Assembly (NCBI RefSeq): GCF_033807575.1
Contig: NC_084703.1
Span: forward strand, 1,054,001 to 1,118,000
From: Cydia pomonella
Lineage: Eukaryota > Arthropoda > Insecta > Lepidoptera > Tortricidae
Length of the DNA stretch: 64,000 nucleotides
Direction of reading: 5' to 3'
Shown here: positions 10,016-25,000 of the stretch, one piece after another
Numbering within the stretch: the stretch's first letter is position 1
Layout: every line of letters begins with the position of its first letter
Notes under the pieces: model-generated
Told to the model about the DNA's origin: nothing
What the model saw: the letters and a program-made list of their open reading frames with translations, nothing else
The model's database searches: none
Made by a program: the position numbers and the translations under genes

Positions 10016-13000
10016 GTAAGATTCTTTTTTACTTCTCTTGGTCGTAGAGTGGTGTTTCGTGGCGATATGAAGTTTAATGAATAGTTTTATGGAGTCGCGT
10101 TTTAGTTGTGCCAAGAGGGAAATATAGCACGTGATCGTCGATACAAGAAGAGAAAACGTTTTCTACTTTTAAATATACATTATCCATGATTTTGATAATG
10201 GAAAATATTTAAAAGATCATGTTATTGACACAATGAAAACCTAGGTTTATAGGTTTTCCTTTTTTTCAAAATTTTTTCTTCTTCCTAGCGTTGTCCCGGC
10301 ACATTGCCACGGCTCATGGGAGCCTGGGGTCCGGTTGAAAACTTATCCCAAGATTTGTTAGATTAGTTTTTACGAAAGTGGCTGCCATCTGACCTTCCAA
10401 CCCAGAGGATAAACTAGGCCTTATTGGGATTAGTCCGGTTTCCTCACGATGTTTTCCTTCACCGAAAAGCGACTGGTAATCAAATGATATTTCGTACATA
10501 AGTTCCGAAAAACTCATTGGTACGAGCCAGGGTTGGAACCCGCGACCTCCGGATTGCAAGTCGCACGCTCTTACCGCTGGGCCACCAGCGCTTTTCCTGT
10601 TTTCAATATGTTATTAAATATTTTTGTAGCATCCATTCTGAACTATGGTCTCATCATATGGGGTAAATCTGTGGATGTTGAAAGATCATTCCAACTTCAA
10701 AAGAGGTGTTTACGTGTAATTGAAAATGCTCCTGATTCAGGCTGAAGGTAGCAGTTGTAGACCTTTATTCAAACAGTTCTACATCTTACCTTTGGCATGT
10801 ATATATATGTATATTCAAAATTTGTACTTTTATTAAGCGATGTCCAAATTATTTCGTAAAGCGTTCAAACTTGTTTTGCGCTAATCCAAGATCGCAATAG
10901 AAATATCTCCTCAATCAGGCACGATGTATGACTAGCATTTATGTAAAAAATGCTTTCAATAAGAGTATTGTGATGTATAACAAGTTGGCTGTTTTAAATT
11001 AAAGCTCTTGAAGGCAATGAATTTAAGCAAACCTTAAGAAATTGGCTTCTTGATCGGTGCTTCTATAGTACTCAAGATTTTTTTTATAAAGTAGTCAATA
11101 GCTTGTCTTAATTTGTAAACAATTGTTATTTGGTAATTTTTAACTAAAGGTAAAAGTTGTTTGAAATAGTTGTAAAGTTTTCAAATGTATTTATTTTTAA
11201 GATTCTTACATGTAGGTATATGCATGCTTTGTTACACAGTTATGATATGATATGATATTTATTGGTAAATATTTACATTTACATGTCATTTTATATACAA
11301 TTATCTTGTCGTAGATTTTACTATGCATGTCTATTACATTATTTAATTATTTACTATACTCATGTATTAATAACTTTAGACTCATATAGTATTACAGTCA
11401 GCGTCAAATACTTTGTAGCAACCAAAGTGGCCAAATAGTTCGGTACACCATATATTTAGTATGGTGTACCGAACTATTTGGCCACTTTGACTGCTACAAA
11501 GTATTTGACGCTGACTGTACAATACATATTACAATAGCAAGATTTTATTATATTTCTATAAACCCTTAGTAGGTACACGATTGAGCCAATGACCCGTGGC
11601 CATCGGAGAACTCGTCAATAGCAAGCCATTTCTAGTAGTACAGCTTTTAATTTGCGGATAAATATTGCATCGCTAGAAGCTCGCTTTATTTCATCGTCCA
11701 GTATGTTGTACAGTCTGATTCCCATTACATGCATAGACTTCCTAGTTTTCGCGAGACGACACGGGCACGACCAACTGATTACGCCTGCGCGTCACACTAC
11801 CTCGGAGTTGGCTATGTGTAGGGATCTGATCAAGATTTGTCTCACGTATTTGCATACTTCTATTATATACACACTAGGTAACGTAAGTATTTTACATTTT
11901 TTTAACAGTTCTTTAGCCGGATGGTCGAGTGGTTTTCTAGTTATAATCCGGAGGGCACGCTTTTGTAATTTAAATAGCCTCTAACGGTCCGCAGCAGTAC
12001 CCCATAGATCTACACCGTAGATTAATATAGAATGGAAGTAACCATAGTAGGCCTTCCTTAGGTTTACAAGTACGGTTACATGTTCGCACGTGTTACAACT
12101 TATGTGTACATATGGCTTTTCATATCGATGCGAGGAAACCAAACAAGGCAAGGGAAATTTGAAAAATCAGTCATTAAAATTATAAACCTACGGCATTTTT
12201 TTTCCCTAAAGACTTGCAATCGGATACTTCGTATGTCTGAAGATTAATAATCCCCAACGAAAAACATCAAAATGCAATATTTATAACAACACACGTTTTT
12301 TATCATACTGCAGTAATTTTAAAATTATTTGTTCCTTAAAGTATGAAAATCTGCGGGATTACCTCTTACTTTTTAATTTTTTACTTTTTAATACTGCCAA
12401 CATAATGAAAGTATTTTAGAGAAATAATAATCTTATACTTTATTAACATGAATACCTACGACTGCCGCAGAACTATTTAAGTGTGGCTGTATAAGATACT
12501 GCTTTTGCTCATTTATTTATGCAAATTTAACGTTTAAAAAATTCTTTTTGGTTTATTCCTTTTGTTACCCGCCTTATGAAATCAATGTAAATACAATTCA
12601 ACAAAAGTTTGATAAAAAAAACTTACATCAGTTTTGATAAAAAAAATCCAACGCGGGATCAGTGAAATTAGAAAAATTACTATTAGTTCCAGGCGGGAAA
12701 AAGGGAAAGGTTTGCACAATATGGCTCGTGGTAGCTAGTCAGATCACAAAATGGCGGCGTTACATGTGATGCCTAGGACTATCACACCTTGAAGTTTGCA
12801 CGATAGCAGACACGCTGGGCAGATCATGATTTGGCGATCTGCCTAGGAATATCACACCCTACTTATTTGATATGCTTAGGAATATCTTGATCTGCCCGAT
12901 TTATTAAAGTAATAAACATTTCAGATTTGCCGGAAAATTGCCTAAAATTTGCTGGTGGGAGTATATTGTCTCTGGACTCCGAGATCGTGTTGCCCCCGGC

Positions 13001-16000
13001 ACGGGCGCTAACTGACTACATCTCCAGTAGAGGCTCCGCAGGGAGCCAGCAGCTGTTCAGTGTTAGCAAAACTGCTCAGGACCTTATCAACGACTACTTA
13101 GAACAAGGTATCGTTTCCACTCACATGCTTCACTTTAGTTTTTTTTTTTTTTAAGGTTATAGTCTTCACATTGTCCAATCCCGTATCGGAAATTTTAATA
13201 AGTTCCAAAAGTTCTCGAAAATTGACAGAAACCAAAGGAGATTTTCATTTTGGCAATGGATACAAAAATGTCAGTGTAATTGAAATTATGGAATGTTAGT
13301 TAAAAATAAATAATTAACAGTTTAATAACAATGATGCCCCGATCCCAGACAAACACGGCATCGGCAGTCCGCTCAGTGCTTAGCGAGCTGCAACCTGAAC
13401 GAACTCACGGCCCCCGGAATTATCTCTAAAATTGGCCACAATGTCCGTCCGTGCCGGTTTGTAAATAAGAATGCCGATACAACGTTTAACGCGCGGCCAT
13501 GGTACCTCTCTCTTTGACGAGTCTTATCTACATTCTAAGCCTAGTAAGAATAATATATTGTTGCAGAAACAAACCCGAGCCGCCCAGCTACAGTATACCC
13601 GAAGAGAAAAATAAAGGTTAACCAAAAGTCACAATCTGATATTGATGTCACTCCCAGTTTATATAAGAGCAGTATACATACATTAGACCAGAGTATTGAC
13701 TCTACATCCAGTGGTAATATTATTGAAAGTAAGGCAGTCGATTCCGTAATAATATCACCCACCGACAACTTCCGGGCCGAAGCGTGTACATCTCAAAACG
13801 ATGCTTCGAAAAATCGAGGACATGTCAAAGTCAAGGGCGCGGCCAGGTCGGCCAAATCCATCTCTCACCACAACCAGTGCAGGAGCTACACCCGCAGGTG
13901 CCACGCGCACACCTGGGCCTCCAACTCCAAGTCCCAACCGTTCCTCGACCAACCCGTCTCCACCGTATGCTCATCCTTAGACGTCACCGCGGCCGCAAAG
14001 TCACTAGGCGAAGCGTTGGCAGCAAAACTACAATCGCTATTATATTCAGGCACTTCCAATCGAAAGTGCAGTTGTGAGTGTGGCTGTCAATCCAGTGTTA
14101 CTCGAACTAGCTCACGTCACTCTGGCGTGCGTGAAGAAAGCGGAACAAAGTGCCTAGGCCCTCTATGCGGAAATAAATTAAAGATTGATAAGCAAAACGA
14201 AAAAAATAACTGCTCAGGCTCATTGTGCTACAAATCGCTGTCACAGAAATCTTATTTTGGACAAGATATGACTACTACAGTGAATAAAAATATTTCCAAT
14301 ACTCAAGATCATCCACTTTGCAAGCCACCCTGCGTAGGATCACTTTGCCGCGAACGTTCTAAATGTAATGAGCAACTGAACAAAAAGACTCCTACGGAAG
14401 TAAACACATCTGAGGCTCCCGGTCCTGCAGAAACAAAAACACTGCCTCTTGTGCCGCCATTATTAAAAGGGCACTGCACCGATTCTGAGAATTGCCGAGT
14501 CAAGACACCCGAGTCACAAACCCGACTTGCGAGTTCAACGACCATTGTACTGAAGGCCCCGTGCCTCGGGCCCGGCAAGTGCATAAACGAATCTCTTGAC
14601 TCACAAACCAAGTGTCCAGGAGGTTGTCAGGCCAGGATAAGTCGTAATGTTAGTGATAATAAACAATGTGGACGAGTACAAAGTAAACAACATCATTCAG
14701 AATCAAAGACCAGGGTCGAAGCACCGATTTGGAAAGACTCATGTCCGGGGTTCGAAAAATGTAAACCTAAAACACCGCCACTAACCAGATGCCCAGGTGG
14801 TTGTAAAGTCAAAGACCCTGAACCAGTTTTACCAAAACCTGCTGCACAATCACCGATTTGGAAAGACTCATGTCCGGAGTCCGAAAAATGTAAAAACAAA
14901 ACACCTCCACTCACCAGCTGCCCAGGTGGTTGTATAGTCAAGGACCGTGAACCAGATTTACCAAAACCAGCTGCACAATCATTGGTTCGGAAAGGCTCAT
15001 GTCCGGGGTTCGAAAAACGTAAATCCAAAACACCGTCACTAACCAGATGCCCCGGTGGTTGTAAAAATAAGAACTATGAACTATCTGAACAATCACCGAT
15101 TTGTAAAGACTCATGCCCGGGGTTCGAAAAATGTACACACAAAGTACCCCCAGTCACCAGCTGCCCAAGTTGTGATAAAGTCAAGGACTCTGAACCAGAT
15201 ACACCAAAACCGGTTGCACAATCACGTGGTTGGAAAGGCTCAAGTCCGGGGTTCGAAAAACGTAAATCCAAAACACCGTCACTAACCAGATGCCCAAATT
15301 TTTGTAAAGACAAGAACTTTGAACTATCTGAACAATCACGAATTGGGAAAGACTCATATCCGGAGTGCGAAAAATGTAAACACAAAGCACCTCCACTCAC
15401 AAGATGCCCTGGTGGTTGTAAAGTCAAAGACTCTGAACCAAATTTACCCAAACCTGCTGCACAATCACCGATTTGGAAAGACTCATATCCGGAGTGCGAA
15501 AAATGTAAACACATAGCACCTCCACTCACCAAATGCCCAGGTGGTTGTAAAGTCAAAGACTCTGAACCAAATTTACCAAAACCTGCTGCACAATTAACGA
15601 TTCGGAAAGACTCGTATCCGGAGTGCGAAAAATGTAAACACAAAGCACCTCCACTCACCAGGTGCCCAGGTGGTTGTAAAGCCAAGAACTCTGAACTAGG
15701 TTTACCAGAACCAGTTGCACATTGCAGATCGTGTCGTTCTGGAGGTTACGAGATACCTACACCCCGTCAGGCCAGAACGCCAAAAATTAACGAAACATGT
15801 CAAGCTACGTCCCAACCGCAAGCCACATGTCGAAAAGTCAGTTCATCCAAGCCCTGCAGCTCAAATTTAAGCTCTAATATCGAAGTGCCATGTCCAGGAG
15901 TCAGAAAATGCAAAGACAAGACATCTGATCTGCCAAACGATAAACTAGCCAAGTATAGTGTAGCTCACGAAGGCAGACATCGAGACCCTGCTTTTAAGAC

Positions 16001-19000
16001 ATTTGAGCAGCAATGTCCTTCGATTTCTCCAAGTGTAGTTTCGCTGACTTCACGTCTTCCACCATCTGAAGTACCTGCACCTTCAAGCGGAAGATTAAAA
16101 CGCCTAAAACTAGAGATACAAATGCGGAACGTTGGCACTGGGTCATACTTGCCTAGCCCCGCTCTATCGTTCTCGTCTACAGGAAGCTGGGGACGTGAAA
16201 AATCTAGACAAAAGCAAAATACCTCGAAAAACTTGCGAAACATAAGTGTAGGACCCGACCGGCCGCTTAGTGACACAAAAAAATCACAATGTTGCGGTCC
16301 ATGTTATTATTTTTCGGGATCTGCGAAATTAACACAAGGCACCAACACGGGACCCGAAATCATCAATGTCTCGCTGGCTTGTGGTGATGACTATATGCCT
16401 AAAGAAACCAGATGTTTAGCTGCTTGTGCAACCGCTGCCAGACCTGCAAATGATGTAATCTCTGGAATAAAATCAGGAAAAGTTAGAGAATCAAGGTTTG
16501 ATGTAAGTAGTTCGGCACACATAGAATTCAAAAACAATGCAACAAAGTCGGTTGATACTGTTAACTGTTGCCCATGTGTTACACATGCAAAATCTCTTGA
16601 GCAACGTCACACGAACACAGAGCCTTCAAAATCTAGTACCGCCGCCGGGCCCGGACCGTGCTGTGGGGACTTAGGATTTACCATCATCCAGCAACGCGGA
16701 ACTAATACGGGACCCGAATTTGGATCCGGTGAAATTCACGGAACAAATTCATGCTATGTGATATTCAAGAGAACCAAAACTGGCTTATTACGTCCTTGTT
16801 GTACTCATGAAGGGCTGAGAAAATCCAAAGAGAAAAAATGTTCATGTACAGGGAAATCTAGTGACAATGTATCGAATAGACCCGCTATAAAAATATCTCG
16901 ATCAGTTACACATAAAACAAGTACAGCGATAAAAAAATCTATTTTACGATCTTGCTGCAGCTGCACACGAGAGGTGCAGGCAAAAGCCAAGATTTCGAGT
17001 CGTAGCATTGGCATCGGTTCCGATTTTTGTCTGGGCAGACCAACACGTTGTGCCGCAACGAATACACCCCAGTGTGTCATCGTTCCAGACCCAGTGAAAC
17101 CCAGATCCTGCACAACAGTAGCAACCCAAACGAATACATCCCAGTGTGTCATCGTCCCGGACCCAGTGAAACCTAAATCCTGCAAAACAGTAGAAACTCA
17201 AATGATTACACCCCAGTGTGTCGTCGTTCCAGACCGAGTAAAACGGAAATGCCGCAAAACAGCAGAAACTCAAATGACTAAAAAGCATAACATACCATGT
17301 AAGGAAGCGGCTAAACGAAAAAAAACTACATATATACAAACACTCAACAAATTTTGCGCTAAATATTTTCGTTGTTTTGGATACCGTCCAAGTAAGTCTG
17401 TAGAGTTAGACCAAGCTAAGTTGGCAGCGGTTTCAATAGCATAGATTGTGAACGTGATAAAAGTAAGCGTCGTAATTTTCATTGACGGATAAAATAACAC
17501 TTGCACAGTATATGCTATCACAATCGCTGCAAACTTAGTTTGGTCTGACTCTAGAAATAGTACTTTACTTAAATTTATTTTTATTATGGCCATCCATGGC
17601 TTGAAAGTATATCTACTATTAATTTCATTACAGAAACATGTCCTGGCAAGATTCCACCAGAAAATGAATCCAATTGCGATAAGCCCCTTTGTCCGAGTAA
17701 GCAGGACCTAGCTACAAGTGACAAGTGCGCGTACGACCGGATATTTAGCGACCAATCACAGGAAATTAGAAGCCAGCAAGAGGTCTTAAATCTACAGGAT
17801 CCTACCACCCAACCCAAGTGTGAAAAGAAGTCACGTCGTGAGACATCCTGCTGCTCCAAACTAGATAGACAGACACAACCCACAAGCCAAGCACAGAGCA
17901 TCAATAGCAGAATGCCCGACTCTACACAGACAATCAGAAACCAGGAAGAGGTCTTAAACCCACAAGAGACACTCACCCAACTCACGTGTGAAAAGAAGTC
18001 AGGTTGTGAGAAACCCTGCTGCAAACTATATAGAGAGACTCAACCCAGAAGCCAAGCACAGAGCATCGATACCAGAATGTCCGACTCTACACAGGCAATC
18101 AGAAACCAGGAAGAGGTCTTAAATCAACAAGAGCCACCCACCCAACCTACGTGTGAAAAGAAGTCACGTTGTGATAAACCCTGCTGCAAACTATATAGAG
18201 AGACTCAACCCAGAAACCAAGCACAGAGCATCGCTACCCAAAACTCCGACTCTACACAATTATGTCCTAAAAAAATAGGACTCAACAAAAAGGAGCTCCC
18301 TAGTAACTCCACAACAAACAAAACTTCCCAGACGAACAGAAGTCAAACGACATCCATAGAGAGCTGTAAAAATCCTTGTTGTCCCTTCAAGGGTTCACAG
18401 ATATCTGAAAATCAGACGTCAATAGAGAGCTGTGGCAACCCTGATTTTGCTTTTGAAGATTCGCAGACGAGTGGGAATCAAACTACGTCCATAGATAGTT
18501 GTGTAAGTCCTAATTTCCCTTTCAGAGATTCGCAGACAGACCGAGATCAAACTACATCAATAGAAAGCTGCACCAATCCCGATTGCCCTTTTAAAGATTC
18601 ACAGATGGATGAACAAACTACGTCCTTAGAAAGCTGCGACAATCCTTGCTGTCCTAATAGGGAATCTGAAGCAAACAGAAAAACTTCATCCAGACGAAGG
18701 TGGGCAAGTCCTAGTCCTTATCAAGACACGCCGGGTAACAACAATCAGCCTGCGACGCTGTTTTGTAACAGACAGCCCACAGTTAGTTGTAGATTTCCTT
18801 CCTGCTGTCGAGTAAAAGGTCCACAAATGCAGAGCAGTGCAACCTCCCGCAGGATGTTACAAACAACAAAAAACAATGTGCAGCAGTACAATAATGAGAA
18901 AACCCATTGGGCCAAGTCCTGCTGTGGTAACACCTTTCGGAGCAAACGGGAAACCATACAGGCTAACAGTTTTCATAACTGTAAAGCTAATACGCAATGT

Positions 19001-22000
19001 GCATGCTGTTCGAGGCACATGATCCTGACTAGCATGCACCGAAGCCCAACCAATTGCAGATCTGTCTGTTGTTTCGAAGTTTTACAAACTAACGAACACC
19101 CGCCATGCGTAAACTCATACCCCAGTGCTGATTCACAATCATACCAGTCTAACAATGATGAGCGCGATGAAGAAAAATCCAGTAAAAATAAGTGTTGTGA
19201 GTATACACAGGAGACACAGACCCAATCAGTGGAAATGCACTACAAGCCCGTACCACCATACTCATCCAAACTCTCAAGTCGAAAGGGATTGTGTTTGAAA
19301 TTCCGGCCGGTTGCACAAAAGACACTGAAATACTTCGCGAGAGCGGCACAGGAGCATCCTTCCAGACCGCAGAAGGTTAAGGACCACTCCTCCAATCCAC
19401 AGGAAGTAGGAGACTACCCTCCTCGTCCTCAGGAGATAGGAGACTACCCCACCAGTCCGCAGGAGTCACAGCGCTACCTGGTGAGCCAGCAGTGCGACTC
19501 CTCCAGTCCACAAAGTTATTCCACTAGCGCTCAAGATAGCGTCTCACGGCCACAAGGGAGACAAGGCTACCTTTCCACGCCAAGATGCGATCCTGAGTGT
19601 TCAGAGAGCTACCTCACCACTCCAGGATGCGACCTAGAGTGTCCAAAGGGTTATTCCGAATGCGCTCAAGATGGCGCCTCACGTCCACAAGGGACACAAA
19701 GCTACCTCAGTACTCAAGCATGTAACCCTGAGTGTCCACAGGGCTATTCCGGGTGCGATCAAGGTGGCGCCTCACATTTACAAGGGGTACAGGGCAACCC
19801 CACCACTCCACGATGCGAGCCCGACTGTCTCCAGCGCTGCCAAAGACCAGTCTGCCCACCATACTTAGAACGTGACTCAAACAGGCCAGCACTACTGTCC
19901 ATATCATTCACTCAAACTGAATTCCCTTACGAAGAAATTAAACCTGAAAAACGGGCAAAGCAGAAGAAAAAATCAAGAAACGCAACTAAATCGAAAGAAA
20001 TAGTACAAGGAACCGATTATCCTTGTGCTCAAGTCTACCAAGATGACCCGGTACCCTGCGGAAGCGCGTTAAGTTTGAATTCTTCAGAAGGCAGCTCTCT
20101 AAAATCAGAAAATTCGGCAACATGTGTAAATTCAAAAAAAGTAAAGTCACAGAAAGCACTTAAATCGAAAAAACAATCAAGAGTAGTCGAAATTCCATGT
20201 GTCAACATATCGCAGCAACAAATTACGCCCTGCGGTAGTAATTCTAGTTTAGCAATGTCAAGAAGAGCTAGTACTGACGGTTCAAAAAAATCATCAAAAT
20301 CGGTAAAACAACCCAAAGTAAAGCCACCAAAAGCAACAAAATCCAAAAAACAATCATGGCAAGCAGAAATTCCATGCGACAACATATCTCAGCAAAAAAT
20401 TACACCCTGCGGCAGTTATTCTAGTTTGGCAATGTCGAAAACAGCTAGTACTGACGGTTCAAAAAAGTCAGCAAAATCGGTAAAACAACCCAAAGTAAAG
20501 CCACCAAAAGCAACAAAATCCAAAAAACAATCATGGCAAGCAGAAATTCCATGCGTCAACAAATCTCAGCAAAAAATTACACCCTGCGGCAGTTATTCTA
20601 GTTTGGCAATGTCAAAAACAGCTAGTACTGACGGTTCAAAAAAGTCAGCAAAGTCGGGAAAACAACCCAAAGTAAAGCCAACAAAAGCGAAAAAACAATC
20701 AAAGCAAGTACAAATTCCATGCGTCAACATATCTCAGCAAAATATTACGTCCTGCGGCAGTTATTCTAGTTTGGCAATGTCGAAAAAAGCTAGTACTGAC
20801 GGTTCAAAAAAATCAGCAAAATCGGTAAAACAACCCAAAGTAAAGCCAACAAAAGCGAAAAAACAATCAAAGCAAGTACAAATTCCATGCGTCAACATAT
20901 CTCAGCAAAATATTACGTCCTGCGGCAGTTATTCTAGTTTGGCAATGTCGAAAAAAGCTAGTACTGACGGTTCAAAAAAATCAGCAAAATCGGTAAAACA
21001 ACCCAAAGTAAAGCCAACAAAAGCGAAAAAACAATCAAAGCAAGCAGAAATTCCATGCGTCAACATGTCTCAGCAAAAAATTACGATCTGCGGCAGTTAT
21101 TCTAGTTTGGCGATGTCAAAAAGAGCTAGTACTGACGGTTCAAAAAAAACATCAAAATCGGTAAAAGAACCCAAAGTAAAGCCGACAAAAGCGAAAAAAA
21201 AATCAAAGCAAGTAGAAATTCCATGCGTCAACATATCTCAGATAGAACTACCGCCCTGTGGCAGTTTATCTAGTTTAGCAATGTCGCGAATGAGTAGTAC
21301 AAATGGTTCAAAAAAAATTGGAAAGTCGGTAAAACAACCCAAGGTAAAGCCACCGAAAACACCAAAAGCTTCAAAAGCGCCAAAAAAATCAAAACAAGCT
21401 ACAGCGGTTGAATCCCCATGTAGTGTCTGTCAGGAGGAATTACTGTCATCCGATAGTTTATGCAGTTTAACAATATCAGCAACGTCGGTAAAATCATCAA
21501 GAGCAAAGTCTCCAAAACCAGCAAAAGTAAAAACATCAAAACAAGAAAAATGTTCAAAACCATTAAAACCAACTAAATTGGTTGAATCCATATGTCCTAT
21601 TTGTCAGCAGAAATTAAGGGAATACGACAGTTTAACTAGTTTAGCAGTATCAGCTACATCGGTTAAATCATCAAAAGTAAAATCACCAAAACCTGCAAAA
21701 GTGAAGTCACCAAAAGTATCAAAACCAGCTAAATCAGTTGAATTCCCATGTGGTATCTGTCAGCAAAAGTTATTGTCTTCCGTCAGTTCATCTAGTTTAG
21801 CAAAATCAGCAACGTCGGTAAAATCAACAAAACCAGCAAAAGTTTCAAAACCATCAAAAGCCAATTCGGTTGAATTCCCATGTGGTATATGTCAGCAGAA
21901 ATTAACGTCTTCCGAAAGTTCAACTACCTCTAGTTCAGGAGTATCAGCAACGTCGGTGAAATCGTCAAAAGTAAAGCCAACAAAACCAGCAAAGGTGAAG

Positions 22001-25000
22001 TCACCGAATCCTGCAAAAGTTTCAAAACCACCTAAATCGGTTGACTTTCCATGTGGTATCTGTCAGCAGAAATTTATGTCCTCTGAAAGTTCAATTAATT
22101 CAGCAATGTCAGCAACATCGGTAAAATCTTCAAAACCAAAACCTGCAAAAGTTCATAAACCACAACAAGTTTCAGCAGAATTCCCGTGTGGACACATCTG
22201 TCAGCAAAAACTGACTCCTGCTGGAAGTCCAGCGATATCACAAAGTGTTAGTCCATCTAGATCAAAAGTAAAAACTAAATCTAAAGCAGCGTCAATACAA
22301 CCGCCTCCATCAGATTTCCCATGCGGCCACGTCTGCCAACAGAAAATTTTGCCGCCAATGATTTCACGTGAAGAGTCACCTAAACCTATATGCAGGACCA
22401 CCGTCAAATTAAAAGATCCCGGCAGTTACAAGGGCGACCAAGAAGGAGTGATCAGCGTAGCGCAATATGAGAAAAACAAAAGAAAAAAGAAGAAAACCAA
22501 GCAACTGTCCACGGATGTGTGTTTGCCAATCTGTGGCAAAGATGACAAAAAGAAGAAGGAACGATTTCAAGTGGTGGACTGTGTCAAAGGTATAGTATTG
22601 TGCAAATTTATGTTACCCATAGATTTTCTTGATGTAGTTCTTGTCAACTATGATGACGCGCAGATGTGTCAAATCTAACCTTTAAAAACATGACGTTACG
22701 AGCCAAGCTACTCGTCTTCGTGAATAACCTCGCCAAGAACCTCACCAAATATCACCAAGGGGGAGGGGGGGTCAAAAACTAGCCGAAAAAACCTCGCGTG
22801 ATTTGTGCACAAACCCTTACTGTGGGACGTAGTCAATTTGTGTAATAAGGTCCTATAATATTTATTATAATTATTTCTCCCACTGTTAACACATGCAATT
22901 CTATCTTGTTTCTTTCTCTTTTGTTCTTCTCGTTTAATGTTTAAACTCATTCTCAATGTTAGTGCTTAAAAATGGAGACCTAGAAACCTAAAAATACGTA
23001 AAATTTGCTTTATGTTAGTTTGACTCGGTATTTCGGTCTATGATTTTAATAAAAATGGGTAGGTTCAATTAATGCTCCTTATTATTTATTTATTTAACCT
23101 TTATTGCACAAAAGAAAACCTTATAGCACAAAAAGCGGTCTTAATGCCATGAGGCATTCTCTACCAGTCAACCTTTAGGCAAAGCAGAGAGATTGTGGGC
23201 GGTGCTACTTTAACCACAACAACCAAATATAGTATCATATAATTACATACTATATATACATATAAATATACATAGTTTTATGTATTACTTATAATAAATA
23301 AATAAATATTATAGGACATTATTACACAAATTGACTAAGTCCCACAGTAAGCTCAATAAGGCTTGTGTTGAGGGTACTTAGACAACGATATATATAATAT
23401 ATAAATATCTATAAATACTTAAATACATAGAAAACACACAACAAATATCCATGCTCATCACACAAATACATGCCCTTACCAGGATTTGAACCCGGGACCA
23501 TCAGCTTCGTAGGCAGGGTCACTACCCACAGTACCCACTAGGCCAAACCGGCCGTCAAATAATATATACATAAACAACCTACATTATTATGTTCGAAATA
23601 AACCATTATTAAATAATAGACAAAACAAGAGCATGTCGGGCCACGCTCAGTGTAGGGTTCCGTAGTTACTTTTCAGTCACAATAAGCTAAATTGGAGCTT
23701 AAAGTATACTAAATTGTTAACCAAGGGATGAAACGGTACCTTTCACCCGAGTTAAACAAATAGGCAAATTTGCATAATCAGTGCCTAATTAAAGTAAGTC
23801 TTTTTACTATGAAGAGAAAACTTTTTGCGATAACTCAAAAACAGCTAAACTGATCATGTCCGCTATAGTTTTCATTTAATGTCTTTCTTAAGCTCTACTT
23901 TCACGATTTTTTTCATATTTTTTGGACCTATGGTTCATAAGTTAGAGGGGGGGGACACAATTTTTTTTTCTTTCGGAGCGATTATCTCCGAATATATTCA
24001 CTTTATCAAAAAATGTTTCTTAAAAACCCCTATTCGTTTTGAAAGACCTTTCCAACGATACCCCACACTCTAGGGTTGAAGCGAAAAAAAAAATTTCACC
24101 CCCACTTTACGCGTAGGGGAGGTACCCTAAAAAAAAAATTTTCTAGATTTTATTGTACGACTTTGTCGGTTTTATTGATTTATATATCCATGCCAAATTT
24201 CAGCTTTCTAGCACTAACGACCACGGAGCAAAGCCTCGGACAGACAGACAGACGGACATGGCGAAACTATAAGGGTTCCTAGTTGACTACGGAACCCTAA
24301 AAAAGAGAATTTCCATTAAGTGGAAGTTTTTGTAGGACATACGGTGAAATTTTGTTTATGTTGTACTGAATAAGGAACTCGTAAGATCTACCAACAAAAT
24401 TATATCAAAAATCTGGGAATAATGGAAAAAAAAGAACAAAATAAATTACCCTATTTTTTTTCAGGGTCCAGATCAGTTAAAGCCACCATCATTACATGCC
24501 AGTGTCCGAAACCAGGTGGGTGCATCAACTTTATCTCATCAGGTGTGCACTCGTTATGCCCTCGTATGAAGAATGCAGTAATCGAAAAAAAAAAATATAT
24601 TGATAAAAAATTGAATCTATCTATGTGTACCGTAAAACCACCCAACTATAGTCCAAAGCTCCCAACTATGGTCCACAAATAAACTCAATTTTTCTCGTCC
24701 AGGTGTGTATTTTACTATACTTTTGTAGTTCTAAGGCAAAGTATGTTTATAAATGGAAGGTAAAACTAGGAGTAAACCACAAGGAACATTGGTATAGATA
24801 CTTAATTTCCTTTTGAACTTGTGGACCATAGTTGCAGTATTGGACTATAGTTGGGTGGTTTTACGGTATTTATAATATTTTTTAAATGGCAGTAACGCAG
24901 ATATTTAGTTATGAAAAGTACAGTATTCGTAAAAAAAGCTTAGGATACAAAAATGAAATGCAGCATTTACATCATACTAAAGTAAAACGCAGTATATTGT

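Noticed and set aside
15074..15685. 203-codon minus-strand frame
   Set aside because: It is antisense to the exon 3 Cys repeats, and the repeat keeps it open. Several similar frames at 14309-17339 have the same cause.
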